Below, in pieces: positions 29,708 through 38,250 of a stretch of 64,000 nucleotides of DNA. Each line of letters begins with the position of its first letter. The stretch's first letter is position 1. A program made the translations under genes and the position numbers. The DNA lies in NCBI GenBank assembly GCA_017307855.1, contig JAFKGD010000004.1:248001-312000 (forward strand), in the 5' to 3' direction. Source of the stretch: Burkholderiales bacterium. GTDB taxonomy: Bacteria; Pseudomonadota; Gammaproteobacteria; Burkholderiales; Burkholderiaceae_C. The notes under the pieces are model-generated. The model ran no database searches. It had not been told where the DNA came from and was given only the letters and a program-made list of their open reading frames with translations.

Positions 29708-32140
29708 ATGACCGAAGCGCTCAAGGTCCTGCTGCTCGAAGACTCGCGCGCCGACGCCGAACTGCTGGGCATCCGCCTGCATGCTTCCTATCCCGATGCC
29801 GAACTGGTGACGGTGGCCGACGAGAAAGCCTTCGCCCAGGCCCTCGCCGAGGGTGGCTTCGACGTCGTGCTCTCCGACATCCGCGTTCCTGGCTACGACG
29901 GCATGCAGGCCTTCCGGCAGGCCCGCGCCACGCACCCCACGACGCCGTTCATCTTCGTCTCGGGCACCGTGGGCGACGACGAGGCGGTCGAGATGCTCAA
30001 GCAGGGCGCCACCGACTACGTGAACAAGAACCGCCTCGCGCGCCTCGTGCCGGTGATCGAGCGCGCCGTGCGCGAGAAGCGCCAGCTCGACGCCATCGAG
30101 CGCGTGCGGGCTCGCCACCGCGAGGAAGAGGCAGCTGCCGCCCGGCTGCAGGCACAGAAGAACGAGGTGGAAGAGCGGCTGCGCCTGGCGGTGCTGGCCA
30201 CCAACGACGCGGTCTGGGACTGGAAGTTCGACTCCGGCCGGGTGGTCTGGAACCGCGCGCTCGCCACGCTGTTCGGCCATGACCTGGAGGAGACCAGCGC
30301 GCAATGGTGGATCGATCACATCCATGCCGACGATCGTCAGCAGGTCGATGACAGCATCCACGCCGTCATCGACGGTACCGGTGCGTCGTGGACGAACGAA
30401 TACCGCTTCCAGCGCGCCGACGGCAGCTACGCCGACGTGCTGGACCGGGGCCACGTCCACCGCGATGCCGAGGGCCGCGCCGTGCGCATGATCGGCGCCA
30501 TGCTGGACCTCACGGCGCGCAACGCCGCCGCCGCCGCGCTGCGCGAGAGCGAGCGCCAGTACCAGACACTCTTCGAACTGATCGACGAAGGCTTCTGCGT
30601 GATCGAGTTCCTCGACGGCCCGCACGGGCCCCTGAGCGACTACGTGCACGTGGCGGCCAACCCGGCCTACCTGGCGAACGCCGGCATTGCCGACGTGGTG
30701 GGCCAGCGCGTGCGCGACATGGTGCCGGACGAGGCCGAAGGCTGGGTCGAGATCTACCGCGAGGTGCTGCTCACCGGCAAGCCCATCCGCTTCGAGCGCG
30801 AGCTGGTGGCCACCCGGCGATATCTGGCGCTGTCGGCCTTCCGCATCGATCCGCCCGATCGCCGACAGGTGGCGGTGCTGTTCCAGGACGTGACGCAGCG
30901 CCACCGGGCCGAGATCGCGCTGCGCGAGCTCAACGAATCGCTGGAGCGCCGCGTGGCCGAAGAAGTGGCGCGCCGTGGCGAAACCGAGAACGCCCTGCGC
31001 CAGGCGCAGAAGATGGAAGCCATCGGCCAGCTCACCGGCGGCATCGCGCACGATTTCAACAACCTGCTGGGCACCATCAGCAGCAGCGTGCAGATCCTGC
31101 AGATGCGCCTGTCGCAGGGCAAGACCGACGGGGCCGAGCGCTACCTGGGCTTCGCCGAGGATTCGGTCAGGCGCGCCGCCGCCCTCACCCACCGTCTGCT
31201 GGCCTTCTCGCGCCAGCAGACGCTGGACCCGCGGCCGCTGGACGTCAACCGGCTGGTGCGTGGCATGGAAGAGCTGATTCGCCGTTCCGTGGGGCCGCAG
31301 ATCGAGGTCGAGGTGGTGGGCGCGGTGGGCCTGTGGCTCACGCGCGTCGATCCGTCTCAGCTGGAGAACTCGCTGCTCAACCTGTGCATCAACGCGCGCG
31401 ACGCCATGCCCGAGGGCGGGCGCCTGATCATCGAGACGGCCAACAAGTGGCTCGACGAGCGCGGCGCGGGCGAGCGCGAGCTGCGCTCGGGCCAGTACGT
31501 CTCGCTGTGCGTGACCGACACGGGCACCGGCATGACGCCCGAGGTACAGGAGCGCATCTTCGATCCCTTCTTCACCACCAAGCCCATCGGCCTGGGCACC
31601 GGCCTGGGCCTGTCGATGGTCTACGGCTTCGTGCGCCAGTCCGAAGGCCAGGTGCGCGTGTATTCCGAAGTCGCCAAGGGCACGACCATGTGCCTGTATC
31701 TGCCGCGCCACGTGGGCGCCGACGCGCCAGCCGACGAAACACCCTACGAGCCGCCCGCGGCGCCCGGCGAAGGCGAGACCGTGCTCGTCGTCGAGGACGA
31801 ATGGGGCATCCGCTCCACACTCGAGGAAGTGCTGGCCGAGTCGGGCTATCACGTACTGGCGGCCGAGCACGGCCCGGCGGCGATGAAGATCCTCGAGGGC
31901 GACATGCGCATCGACCTGCTGATCAGCGACGTGGGGCTGCCGGGCGGCATGAACGGCCGGCAGGTGGCCGATGCGGCACGCGAGAAGCGACCAGGCCTGA
32001 AGGTACTGTTCATCACCGGCTACGCCGACAACGCCGCCGTGGGCAACGGCCTGCTCGAACCCGGCATGGCGGTGCTGACCAAGCCGTTCGAGATCGCCGT
32101 GCTCAAGCGGCGCGTGAAGGAGCTGGTGGAGGGGCTGTGA
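29708..32140 (+). CDS. REC-PAS-PAS hybrid sensor histidine kinase
   Basis: 810 residues, no membrane helices, so cytosolic. An N-terminal receiver ([13 protein letters not shown]) feeds a coiled linker, a PAS_3-type domain ([17 protein letters not shown], about 180-280) and a second PAS domain (about 285-410). HisKA ([20 protein letters not shown]), HATPase ([27 protein letters not shown]) and a C-terminal receiver ([14 protein letters not shown]) follow. Receivers at both ends suggest input from another kinase and phosphorelay output. It is divergent from the Crp/Fnr operon. Confidence 0.93.
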   Translation: MTEALKVLLLEDSRADAELLGIRLHASYPDAELVTVADEKAFAQALAEGGFDVVLSDIRVPGYDGMQAFRQARATHPTTPFIFVSGTVGDDEAVEMLKQGATDYVNKNRLARLVPVIERAVREKRQLDAIERVRARHREEEAAAARLQAQKNEVEERLRLAVLATNDAVWDWKFDSGRVVWNRALATLFGHDLEETSAQWWIDHIHADDRQQVDDSIHAVIDGTGASWTNEYRFQRADGSYADVLDRGHVHRDAEGRAVRMIGAMLDLTARNAAAAALRESERQYQTLFELIDEGFCVIEFLDGPHGPLSDYVHVAANPAYLANAGIADVVGQRVRDMVPDEAEGWVEIYREVLLTGKPIRFERELVATRRYLALSAFRIDPPDRRQVAVLFQDVTQRHRAEIALRELNESLERRVAEEVARRGETENALRQAQKMEAIGQLTGGIAHDFNNLLGTISSSVQILQMRLSQGKTDGAERYLGFAEDSVRRAAALTHRLLAFSRQQTLDPRPLDVNRLVRGMEELIRRSVGPQIEVEVVGAVGLWLTRVDPSQLENSLLNLCINARDAMPEGGRLIIETANKWLDERGAGERELRSGQYVSLCVTDTGTGMTPEVQERIFDPFFTTKPIGLGTGLGLSMVYGFVRQSEGQVRVYSEVAKGTTMCLYLPRHVGADAPADETPYEPPAAPGEGETVLVVEDEWGIRSTLEEVLAESGYHVLAAEHGPAAMKILEGDMRIDLLISDVGLPGGMNGRQVADAAREKRPGLKVLFITGYADNAAVGNGLLEPGMAVLTKPFEIAVLKRRVKELVEGL

Positions 32141-32195
32141 CGCAGGCCGGCGCGCCGCGCCGCCCATTCGCAACACAGGCCTCTTCCTACGGTAC

Positions 32196-32241
32196 GTCCG
32201 CCACCTGAGGCGGACCATGGGTGACGATCCGCGACGGATCG
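32196..32241 (+). other. Two tandem 7-bp hairpins between kinase gene and small gene
   Basis: GTCCGCC-ACCTGA-GGCGGAC (32196-32215) and CGATCCG-CGA-CGGATCG (32225-32241) are perfect hairpins downstream of the kinase stop codon and just upstream of the AAGGAG of the next small gene. The first may end the kinase message; the second would sit 8 nt before the ribosome-binding site and could mask it. Confidence 0.4.
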
Positions 32242-32260
32242 CCTGCGCAAGGAGCTTCCC

Positions 32261-32491
32261 ATGCCCGCCACCCGACCCTGGCCGTTCCCGACGGCCGAAT
32301 CCCATCCCGCCGCGCCCGAAGCCGCCGACCCGGCTGCGGACGGCGTGGCACGCTCCGCGCGCGAGGTATCGTCCGCCGAACGCGAGCTCGCCGAGGAGCA
32401 GAAGCAGGCCGACCGCGACGCCGCGCGCGCCGCGGACGATGCCCGGGGGTTGCGCGACCCGGCCGCGCCGCCCTCCGGAAACCGCCAATGA
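32261..32491 (+). CDS. Small disordered/helical protein, unknown function
   Basis: 76 residues, Ala-, Asp- and Glu-rich, low complexity; the middle (SAERELAEEQKQADRDAARA) should form a single charged helix. A good AAGGAG lies 7 nt before the ATG, the main support for translation. It sits among stress-type genes, and small hydrophilic helical proteins are common in such regulons (inference). Confidence 0.55.
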   Translation: MPATRPWPFPTAESHPAAPEAADPAADGVARSAREVSSAERELAEEQKQADRDAARAADDARGLRDPAAPPSGNRQ

Positions 32492-32591
32492 GGCGCGGGA
32501 CGCTGGCCTTGGGCGTGGCGCTGGCACGGGTGCCGGCGGGCGCCTGACACGGCCCGCCAGCCACGCGCCGGCACGCCGCGCGGCAACGCGG

Positions 32592-33650
32592 TCAGGCGGC
32601 CTTGCGCCGCGCCGCTGTTTTGGCCGCGGCCTTCTTCGCCGCCGGGCGCGCGCCAGATGCGGACGCACCCTTGCCGCCCACTGCCTTCTTCGTCGCGGCC
32701 TTTTTTGGCTCGGACTTCTTCGCAGCGGTCTTTTTCGTCGCTGCCTTGCGCGGCGCGATGTCGTCCTCGGCTTCGCCGTCGCTGCGACCCCGGGCCACGG
32801 TCTTGGCGGCCGGCGTGCGCTTGCCAGAGGCCAGACTGCGCCGCAGCATTTCGGAGAGGTCGTGCACGGTGGCGCCGGCCGGCGGCGCCTCGCCCTTCTC
32901 CGGCTCGGTGACGGCCATGAGCTTGCCGGACTGCGCTTTCTTCTCGACCAGCTCCATGACCTGCTCGCGGAACGAGTCGCGGAACTTGTTCGGGTCCCAC
33001 TTCGTGGTCATCTCGTCGACCAGTTGCTCGGCCATCTTCAACTCGCCGGGCTTGAGGCCCTCCCTGCCTTCGTCGGGCAGCGAGAGCTGCTCCCACGAGC
33101 GCACTTCGTCGCCCCAGCGCAGCAGGTTGAGGATGAGCGCTGGCCCGCATGGAATCAGCACCGCCAGATGCTGGCTGCTGGAGATCACCACCTTGGCCAG
33201 GCCCACGCGACCCGATGCCTTGAGCGTTTCGCGCAGCAGCGCATAGACCCGGGAGCCCCTGTTGATCGGCGCCACGTAGTAGGGCTTTTCCAGATACACG
33301 AACGGGATCTCGCCCGCCTTCACGAAGGCCTCGATCTCGATGGTCTGCAGTGTTTTGGGATAGGCCGCCTCGAGTTCCTCGGGCGTGAGGATGACGTACT
33401 GGCCGTCCTCGTACTCGATGCCCTTGACGATGTCGGACGTGGCGATTTCCTTGCCCGTGGCCTTGTTGATGCGCTTGTAGCCGACGCGGTCGCCACTGCG
33501 CTTGTCGATCCAGTCGAAGTCCAGCCCCGACTCCTGCGTGGCCGAATGCAGGCCCACCGGGATGTGCACGAGCCCGAAGGTGATGGCGCCTTTCCAGAGC
33601 GTGCGCGTGGAGGTGGGGGCGATGCCGCCCGCGATCTTCTTGGTGGCCAT
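32592..33650 (-). CDS. ku: Ku, non-homologous end-joining DNA end-binding protein
   Basis: 352 residues. The bacterial Ku core occupies about 12-265, with hallmarks WKGAITFGLVHIPVGLHSAT, PYYVAPINRGSRVYALL and GLAKVVISSSQHLAVL. Ku homodimers thread onto DNA ends and recruit LigD. The C-terminal 70 residues form a Lys/Ala tail with KKAATKK-type repeats, like histone H1-type tails that prolong DNA binding. No ligD is in the window. I chose ATG 33650; a TGTCCTAC element 61 bp upstream is a candidate stress promoter. Confidence 0.95.
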   Translation of the reverse strand: MATKKIAGGIAPTSTRTLWKGAITFGLVHIPVGLHSATQESGLDFDWIDKRSGDRVGYKRINKATGKEIATSDIVKGIEYEDGQYVILTPEELEAAYPKTLQTIEIEAFVKAGEIPFVYLEKPYYVAPINRGSRVYALLRETLKASGRVGLAKVVISSSQHLAVLIPCGPALILNLLRWGDEVRSWEQLSLPDEGREGLKPGELKMAEQLVDEMTTKWDPNKFRDSFREQVMELVEKKAQSGKLMAVTEPEKGEAPPAGATVHDLSEMLRRSLASGKRTPAAKTVARGRSDGEAEDDIAPRKAATKKTAAKKSEPKKAATKKAVGGKGASASGARPAAKKAAAKTAARRKAA

Positions 33651-33710
33651 GGCGTCTGACTTCTCCGAGCGAAGGGCACGACAGCATCGCGCGCGCGGCC
33701 GCTGGCGGGT

Positions 33711-33756
33711 GTAGGACAACGGCGGCGGATCGCCTCGTCATCCTCCCGTGTCCTAC
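33711..33756. promoter_or_regulatory. Divergent TGTCCTAC elements between ku and nadE
   Basis: TGTCCTACAC reads toward ku on the minus strand (33718-33711) and TGTCCTACCC toward nadE on the plus strand (33749-33756), 61 and 79 bp before the respective start codons. TGT-CCTAYA resembles the extended -10 (TGN-CTAYACT) preferred by RpoS. No matching -35 is evident, which is common for that sigma factor. Assignment to RpoS is inference. Confidence 0.45.
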
Positions 33757-33834
33757 CCCGCCCCGCACGCCGATGCGCGAGGATGTTGCCGTGCGCGCAT
33801 GCCGTGTGGCCGCGCAGGCAGCCAAGGAGAGCCG

Positions 33835-34659
33835 ATGAGTGACGAGAACCCGCGGCGGATCGCCGCAGAACTGGGCGTCAGCCCGGATTTCGAAGCGTCC
33901 CACGAGATCGCCCGCCGGGTCGGTTTTCTCGTGGACTACGCCCGCGCCGCGCGTGCGCGCGTGCTGGTGCTGGGCATCAGCGGCGGTGTCGATTCCAGCG
34001 TGGCAGGCCGGCTGTGCCAGCTGGCCGTCGAACACGTGCGCGAAGGCGGTGGCGACATGCGCTTCATCGCCATGCGCCTGCCCTATGGCCGCCAGGCCGA
34101 CGAGGCCGATGCCCAGCGCGCCCTGGCCTTCATCCGCCCCGACGAAACGCTCACGGTGGACATCCGCCCCGCCGCCGATGCCCTGCGCGATGCGGTGAAG
34201 GCTGCTGGCGCGGCGCTCGGCGAGGCCGCCCGCGAGGACTTCGTGCTGGGCAACATCAAGGCGCGCCAGCGCATGATCGCGCAGTACGCCGTGGCCGGCG
34301 CGCGCGGCGGGCTGGTGGTGGGCACCGACCACGCCGCCGAAGCACTGATGGGCTTCTTCACCAAGTTCGGCGACGGTGGCTTCGATCTCTCGCCGCTGGG
34401 CGGGCTGACCAAGCGGCGCGTTCGGGCGCTGGCCCTGGCTCTGGGTGCCGCCGAAGCGCTGGCGCTCAAGCAGCCCACGGCCGATCTGGAATCGCTGCGC
34501 CCGCTGCTGCCCGACGAGGCCGCGATGGGCGTGCGCTACGACGACATCGACGACTTCCTCGAAGGCAAGCCCGTGGATGCGGCCGCCGCGCGCATCATCA
34601 CGGACACCTGGCGGCGCACAGCCCACAAGCGCGCCTTGCCGGCCATGCCCGGGCCTTGA
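33835..34659 (+). CDS. nadE: NH3-dependent NAD+ synthetase
   Basis: 274 residues, the size of the E. coli enzyme. It adenylates deamido-NAD and amidates it with ammonia, the last step of NAD synthesis. The PP-loop SGGVDSS (about 45-51) is intact, followed by [48 protein letters not shown] and a KPxAD-like [10 protein letters not shown]. It lacks a glutaminase domain. AAGGAG precedes ATG 33835. Its last 62 bp overlap the convergent DUF2243 gene. Next to ku under a similar promoter element, it may be a stress-specific copy. Confidence 0.93.
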   Translation: MSDENPRRIAAELGVSPDFEASHEIARRVGFLVDYARAARARVLVLGISGGVDSSVAGRLCQLAVEHVREGGGDMRFIAMRLPYGRQADEADAQRALAFIRPDETLTVDIRPAADALRDAVKAAGAALGEAAREDFVLGNIKARQRMIAQYAVAGARGGLVVGTDHAAEALMGFFTKFGDGGFDLSPLGGLTKRRVRALALALGAAEALALKQPTADLESLRPLLPDEAAMGVRYDDIDDFLEGKPVDAAAARIITDTWRRTAHKRALPAMPGP

Positions 34660-35500
34660 GGCAGGCGGCCGAGGCGCGGGTCCAGCTGGCGCAGCCCAGG
34701 CCGATCGCGGATCGGGTGACGAGCAACGCTCCGTCTGCGTAGAGTGCGCGCAACCGCTGCGGATCGCCGCCGGCTTCGACCAGCCAGACGCCACCGACCG
34801 CATCGTTCCAGACGATGCGGGCATCCACACGGCCCAGCGCATTGAAGGCGCGCGCGGAACTCACGCCGGGACCGAAGACGACCACCGTCTGCCCGGCGCC
34901 GGACGGCGGCAGTGCCGCCAGCGGGCCCGCCAAGCCGGCGGCGAGCCCCATGGCGACAGCCACGCGCCCCGCCCGGCGGGCTTCGCCATCACCCGGTCCG
35001 GCCGGCGGGGGCGCCCGGCGGTGCAGCCACCATGCCAGCAGCAGGGGGGCGATGCCGAACACGGCCAGCCACAGCAGATCCCACGCCAGCGGATGGGTCG
35101 CATCGCCGCGCACACGGTGAATGCGCAACAGACCGTGCGAGAGGATCGCATCCGCCACGTGCCACAAGCCGAAACCGGCCGCGAGAGATACCTGCAGCAC
35201 GCGCGCCGCCATCGGCGCGGCAAGTGCCGCACGCCGACGCCACAAAAGGACGATGGCCGCCGCGCCGATCACGTACATCAGCGCATGGAACAGGCCGTCG
35301 GCCAGGATCTGCGTGCGCACGTCGCGCACGGCATCGACCTCGCTGAGCAGGTGATGCCACTGCAGCACCTGATGCAGAAGGATGCCGTCGAAGAAGCCGC
35401 CCAGGCTGATGCCGAGGCACACCGCCGGCCAGCGCAGCGGGGAGTTCCGGGGTGCGCGATCAAACACTGCGTGTACTGCCTTGCGGGGACGCGAGTTCAA
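34598..35500 (-). CDS. DUF2243 membrane protein with C-terminal extension
   Basis: 300 residues. The first 165 are a DUF2243 four-helix membrane domain with the hallmark [19 protein letters not shown] further helix precedes an unusual soluble segment (about 205-300; [35 protein letters not shown]) I do not recognise. The start is TTG at 35500, whose last bases form the stop codon of the upstream small gene (TTGA). The 3' end overlaps nadE convergently by 62 bp, so the Arg/Cys-rich end should be treated cautiously. Confidence 0.78.
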   Translation of the reverse strand: MNSRPRKAVHAVFDRAPRNSPLRWPAVCLGISLGGFFDGILLHQVLQWHHLLSEVDAVRDVRTQILADGLFHALMYVIGAAAIVLLWRRRAALAAPMAARVLQVSLAAGFGLWHVADAILSHGLLRIHRVRGDATHPLAWDLLWLAVFGIAPLLLAWWLHRRAPPPAGPGDGEARRAGRVAVAMGLAAGLAGPLAALPPSGAGQTVVVFGPGVSSARAFNALGRVDARIVWNDAVGGVWLVEAGGDPQRLRALYADGALLVTRSAIGLGCASWTRASAACLKARAWPARRACGLCAARCP

Positions 35501-35760
35501 CCACGCTGGCGCGGTATCTCGTGCGAATGCACGCCCCGCACCTCGCGTTCCGGCAATGGGCCACCTTCGGCCACAGGGCGGGTCAATCCATATTGACCGT
35601 GCTCCATCTCAGGTCGGCCGAGAGCCGCACCGCTGCGGCTCACGCGCTGCCCGTCAGGCGCGACATGCGTGCCGTCCGGCGATGGCCTGTCCTTCGCACC
35701 GTCCTGCTCCGTGGAGGGTCTGCCCGCCTCAGGGGCGCGCGCACGTCTGTCGTCTGCCAT
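35497..35760 (-). CDS. 87-residue hydrophilic protein upstream of the DUF2243 gene
   Basis: Starts MADDRRARAPEAGRPS at 35760 behind a clear AAAGGA 6 nt upstream. Very hydrophilic, rich in Arg, Pro, Gly and Glu, no hydrophobic core, so probably disordered. It resembles small stress proteins in character, but I cannot name a family. Its stop overlaps the TTG start of the DUF2243 gene. A TGTCCTAC element lies 73 bp upstream on the same strand. Confidence 0.62.
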   Translation of the reverse strand: MADDRRARAPEAGRPSTEQDGAKDRPSPDGTHVAPDGQRVSRSGAALGRPEMEHGQYGLTRPVAEGGPLPEREVRGVHSHEIPRQRG

Positions 35761-35832
35761 GTCGATCCTTTGTTCCGGCGCTGACCGGTCACTCCGAAGC
35801 CTCTCATCTTCCCCTCGCCAGGCCAGCGCGGC

Positions 35833-35897
35833 GTAGGACAAGGTTGCGGTTGAACCTGGCATTACGCCCGGCGCCCCACCCGTCACTTCCGTCCTAC
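35833..35897. promoter_or_regulatory. Divergent TCCTAC elements (small gene / hydrolase)
   Basis: TGTCCTACGC reads toward the 87-residue gene (35840-35833, minus) and GTCCTACATC toward the hydrolase (35891-35897, plus; 37 bp before its GTG). Same core as the pair at 33711-33756. Confidence 0.4.
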
Positions 35898-35933
35898 ATC
35901 CACGAGTCAAGGACCGAGCTAAGGTGGGCCACC

Positions 35934-36626
35934 GTGAGCGACGCCATGACCGACGGATCCGACGCAACCGCCATCGCCGCCCTGCTCGTCCTGCCCGGCT
36001 GGGATGACGACGGGCGTTCCCAGTACGAGCGCCTGGAGCGCGACCTGGCTCCGCGCGGCTGGGCGTGCTCGCGGGCAGACCTGCCCGATGCGAGTTGGCC
36101 CGACGCGGAACGGCACGCTGCCAACCGTGAGCAGAACCTGAGCCAGACGCTGCACGACTTCGACGCACTTGTTGCCCGCGCAACGGATGCGCCGCTGTGC
36201 GCTCTGGGTTTCAGCTACGGCGGCTACATGGCCGCGCTGCTGGCCGGGCAACGCGCGGTCGATGCGCTGGTACTGCGCTGTCCCGCGCTCTATCCCGACG
36301 AAGACTGGCTGCGCCCGAAGGAAGAACTCGACAAGCAGGAGCTCGACGACTACCGATCCCGCCTGCATTCGCCATCGACGAACCGTGCGCTGGCGGCCTG
36401 TGCCGGTTTCGCAGGCGATGTATTGCTGGTCTCGTGCGAGCACGACGAGGTGATTCCTCCACCTGTCATCGAAAGCTACGCACGGGCCCTCAGCCATCGC
36501 GCACGCTCGGTCACGCGCCACGTGCTGGCTGGCGCGGACCACGAGCTCTCCGAGCGGCGCTGGCAGGACGAATATCACGCGAAGGTGCTGGACTGGCTGG
36601 GCCGGCGCGTGGGGGCCGGCCGCTGA
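35934..36626 (+). CDS. Alpha/beta hydrolase (dienelactone-hydrolase-like)
   Basis: 230 residues, soluble. The nucleophile elbow GFSYGGYMAALLAG, an Asp in SCEHDEVIPP and a His in AGADHELSE complete a serine-hydrolase triad. Substrate unknown; prolyl-oligopeptidase-like esterases share this GxSYGGY form. I chose GTG 35934 because AAGGTGG lies about 7 nt upstream; an in-frame ATG at 35946 has none. It is preceded by a TCCTAC promoter-like element. Confidence 0.85.
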   Translation: MSDAMTDGSDATAIAALLVLPGWDDDGRSQYERLERDLAPRGWACSRADLPDASWPDAERHAANREQNLSQTLHDFDALVARATDAPLCALGFSYGGYMAALLAGQRAVDALVLRCPALYPDEDWLRPKEELDKQELDDYRSRLHSPSTNRALAACAGFAGDVLLVSCEHDEVIPPPVIESYARALSHRARSVTRHVLAGADHELSERRWQDEYHAKVLDWLGRRVGAGR

Positions 36627-36645
36627 GAGGCTGCCGCTTCAGGAA

Positions 36646-36670
36646 GGCGGCGGGTTGACGCTCCGCCGCC
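36646..36670 (+). terminator. GC-rich hairpin after the hydrolase gene
   Basis: GGCGGCGG (36646-36653) pairs perfectly with CCGCCGCC (36663-36670) across a 9-nt loop, 20 bp after the stop codon. No T run follows, so it is a weak intrinsic terminator candidate. Confidence 0.35.
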
Positions 36671-36749
36671 AGCCTTCGAACATCGCGGGGGCACAGACTG
36701 CGCCCGGGCATGCGGCGCGGCAAGCAACAACGAGACAACGGAGAACCTC

Positions 36750-37070
36750 ATGCACAACGGTCATTACCGCATCGTGTTCACCACCACCACGGGCACGCTT
36801 GGCGAGGGCGCCTGCCTGATCCGGGACGGCCGGTTCGTCGGCGCGGACTTCCTGCATCACTACCACGGCGACATCCGCAGTGACGGTGGCGTGCTGGATT
36901 TTCCAATGCATTGTGCGCGCCATTCACCCGACGTGGTCTCGCAGCTGGGTCTGCCGCTCGAGTTCGACGTGCACTGGACTGGCCGGGAGACCGAGCACGG
37001 TTTCGTCCTGCAGGCGATGCTGCCGGGCGGCGTGGTTCTGAGCGCATCCTGCACGCTGCTGGCGGCTTGA
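36750..37070 (+). CDS. GrlR-like small beta-barrel protein
   Basis: 106 residues starting MHNGHYRIVFTTTTGTLGEG. The opening YRIVF-x5-GxGxxxxxDGRFVGADFLHHYHG matches the T3SS-repressor GrlR-like fold found in many proteins unrelated to type III secretion. GGAGAA lies 6 nt before ATG. The function is unknown; a calycin-like ligand- or protein-binding role is plausible. Confidence 0.72.
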   Translation: MHNGHYRIVFTTTTGTLGEGACLIRDGRFVGADFLHHYHGDIRSDGGVLDFPMHCARHSPDVVSQLGLPLEFDVHWTGRETEHGFVLQAMLPGGVVLSASCTLLAA

Positions 37071-37099
37071 CGCAGGCGTGCTGTCGTTGACACGCACTT

Positions 37100-37615
37100 T
37101 CAACTCTGCCGGTCACGGCGATCAGGCGCCATCTCCTCTGCAGTCCTGCCCGGATGCGCGCCGCGTCTGCCACGGGCAGTGCGACGCAATGCGAGAGATG
37201 TGAATCGGTCGAGTTGACGTTGCAGGCGATCAACCTCGGCACGAAGGTGCATGAACTCACCCAGGTTGTCTGGCGGCGTGTGCTCCAGCTGGTCCTGGGC
37301 TGCCCGCCATGAAGAGTAAGCCGCTGTCCAACTGTCGCTCAACGCCTCCTGCCGCAAGGCAGGGGCGCCGTCGCCAGAGCCTGTGGATGCAGCCTGTCCA
37401 GGGGATGCGGCTGAACGCCGCGGACGGCTGCGCAGCGCGACGGAACACGCCGCCTCGCGCGCGGCTTCCGCGCTCGCGTGACGACTCTGCACGCCATGCC
37501 AGTGGCGCCCATGGGGCTCACGCCATGCACTGCGCCACGCCGTCCCTTCGACCCACAGCATCACCTGGAACTCATGTTCTTCACGTGTGATGGTTTCGAT
37601 GGGTGCCGGCTCCAT
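37100..37615 (-). CDS. Unknown 171-residue protein
   Basis: Not recognised. The N-terminus (EEHEFQVMLWVEGTAWRSAW) looks like a folded beta/alpha start; the middle is low complexity. A predicted helix (DNLGEFMHLRAEVDRLQRQL) precedes an Arg-rich tail. It converges with the GrlR-like gene with a 29-bp gap. No strong ribosome-binding site is visible, so confidence is moderate. Confidence 0.55.
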   Translation of the reverse strand: MEPAPIETITREEHEFQVMLWVEGTAWRSAWREPHGRHWHGVQSRHASAEAAREAACSVALRSRPRRSAASPGQAASTGSGDGAPALRQEALSDSWTAAYSSWRAAQDQLEHTPPDNLGEFMHLRAEVDRLQRQLDRFTSLALRRTARGRRGAHPGRTAEEMAPDRRDRQS

Positions 37616-37705
37616 AAGGCCAGCCTACGACATACCCCGGCCTTGCGCGGTCGGCGCAGGCGCGCCTAGCCTGTCGGCGCAGACCGACGCTACACATCTC
37701 CGCCA

Positions 37706-38200
37706 TCATGTGCCGGTGCGGCTGATTCCCAACGCGTGCCGGCCCGCGTAGGCGCCAGCGCTGCCTGCGCACGCAGACACCCAGTCTCGCAGTCGCGCGA
37801 GCTGGGGCATCTCGGTGAGCCACCAGTGCGGAGGGCCGGCACGCAGCGCCTCGAACTGAGTGAGTGCCACCAGGAGCGGCGCGAGCACGTCTTCGCTGCT
37901 GCCATGCACCGACGCCACGGTTTCCTTGGCAGAGAAAAACGTCTGCCGCGCATGGGACACCCGAAGATGGAAGATGTCGTCCAGTCGTGTGAATTCGAAG
38001 AAATAGCCCTCGGGATCGACATGCCACAGCACCGTGCCGCGTCCTCCTGAGAGCACCGCCTGGATGGCCTGATACAGCTCGCGCACCGGATCGGAAGGCC
38101 CGCGCCACGCGTGAAACTCGAGCGCCAGACCGCCCACCATGACCCGTACCGGCAACCACCCGTGCCGCGGCGGACCGAGATGAAGGCTGAGGCGATGCAT
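37706..38200 (-). CDS. Unknown 164-residue soluble protein
   Basis: Not recognised. Well-balanced composition with aromatic-rich strands (GGLALEFHAWRG, TVLWHVDPEGYFFEFTRLDD, HWWLTEMPQL), so clearly a folded protein rather than a shadow frame. It resembles small immunity or accessory proteins in size only. It lies 50 bp downstream of the diiron-oxidase-like gene on the same strand and could be the last gene of that operon. Confidence 0.68.
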   Translation of the reverse strand: MHRLSLHLGPPRHGWLPVRVMVGGLALEFHAWRGPSDPVRELYQAIQAVLSGGRGTVLWHVDPEGYFFEFTRLDDIFHLRVSHARQTFFSAKETVASVHGSSEDVLAPLLVALTQFEALRAGPPHWWLTEMPQLARLRDWVSACAGSAGAYAGRHALGISRTGT

Positions 38201-38250
38201 CGGATCAAGCGTGGCTTATCGCAACTCCCATGGGGGCCCGTGGCGTGGAG

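Noticed and set aside
29549-32668. 1039-codon open frame on the minus strand opposite the hybrid kinase
   Set aside because: Antisense shadow of an obvious REC-PAS-kinase gene; repetitive His/Gly/Arg composition.
32020-34842. 940-codon minus-strand frame across ku
   Set aside because: Reads ku and neighbours out of frame; the Ku domains are in another frame with a proper start.
37690-38208. 172-codon minus-strand frame overlapping the 164-residue unknown gene
   Set aside because: Arg/Ser/Cys-rich alternative frame; the 37706-38200 frame has balanced composition and folded-protein character.
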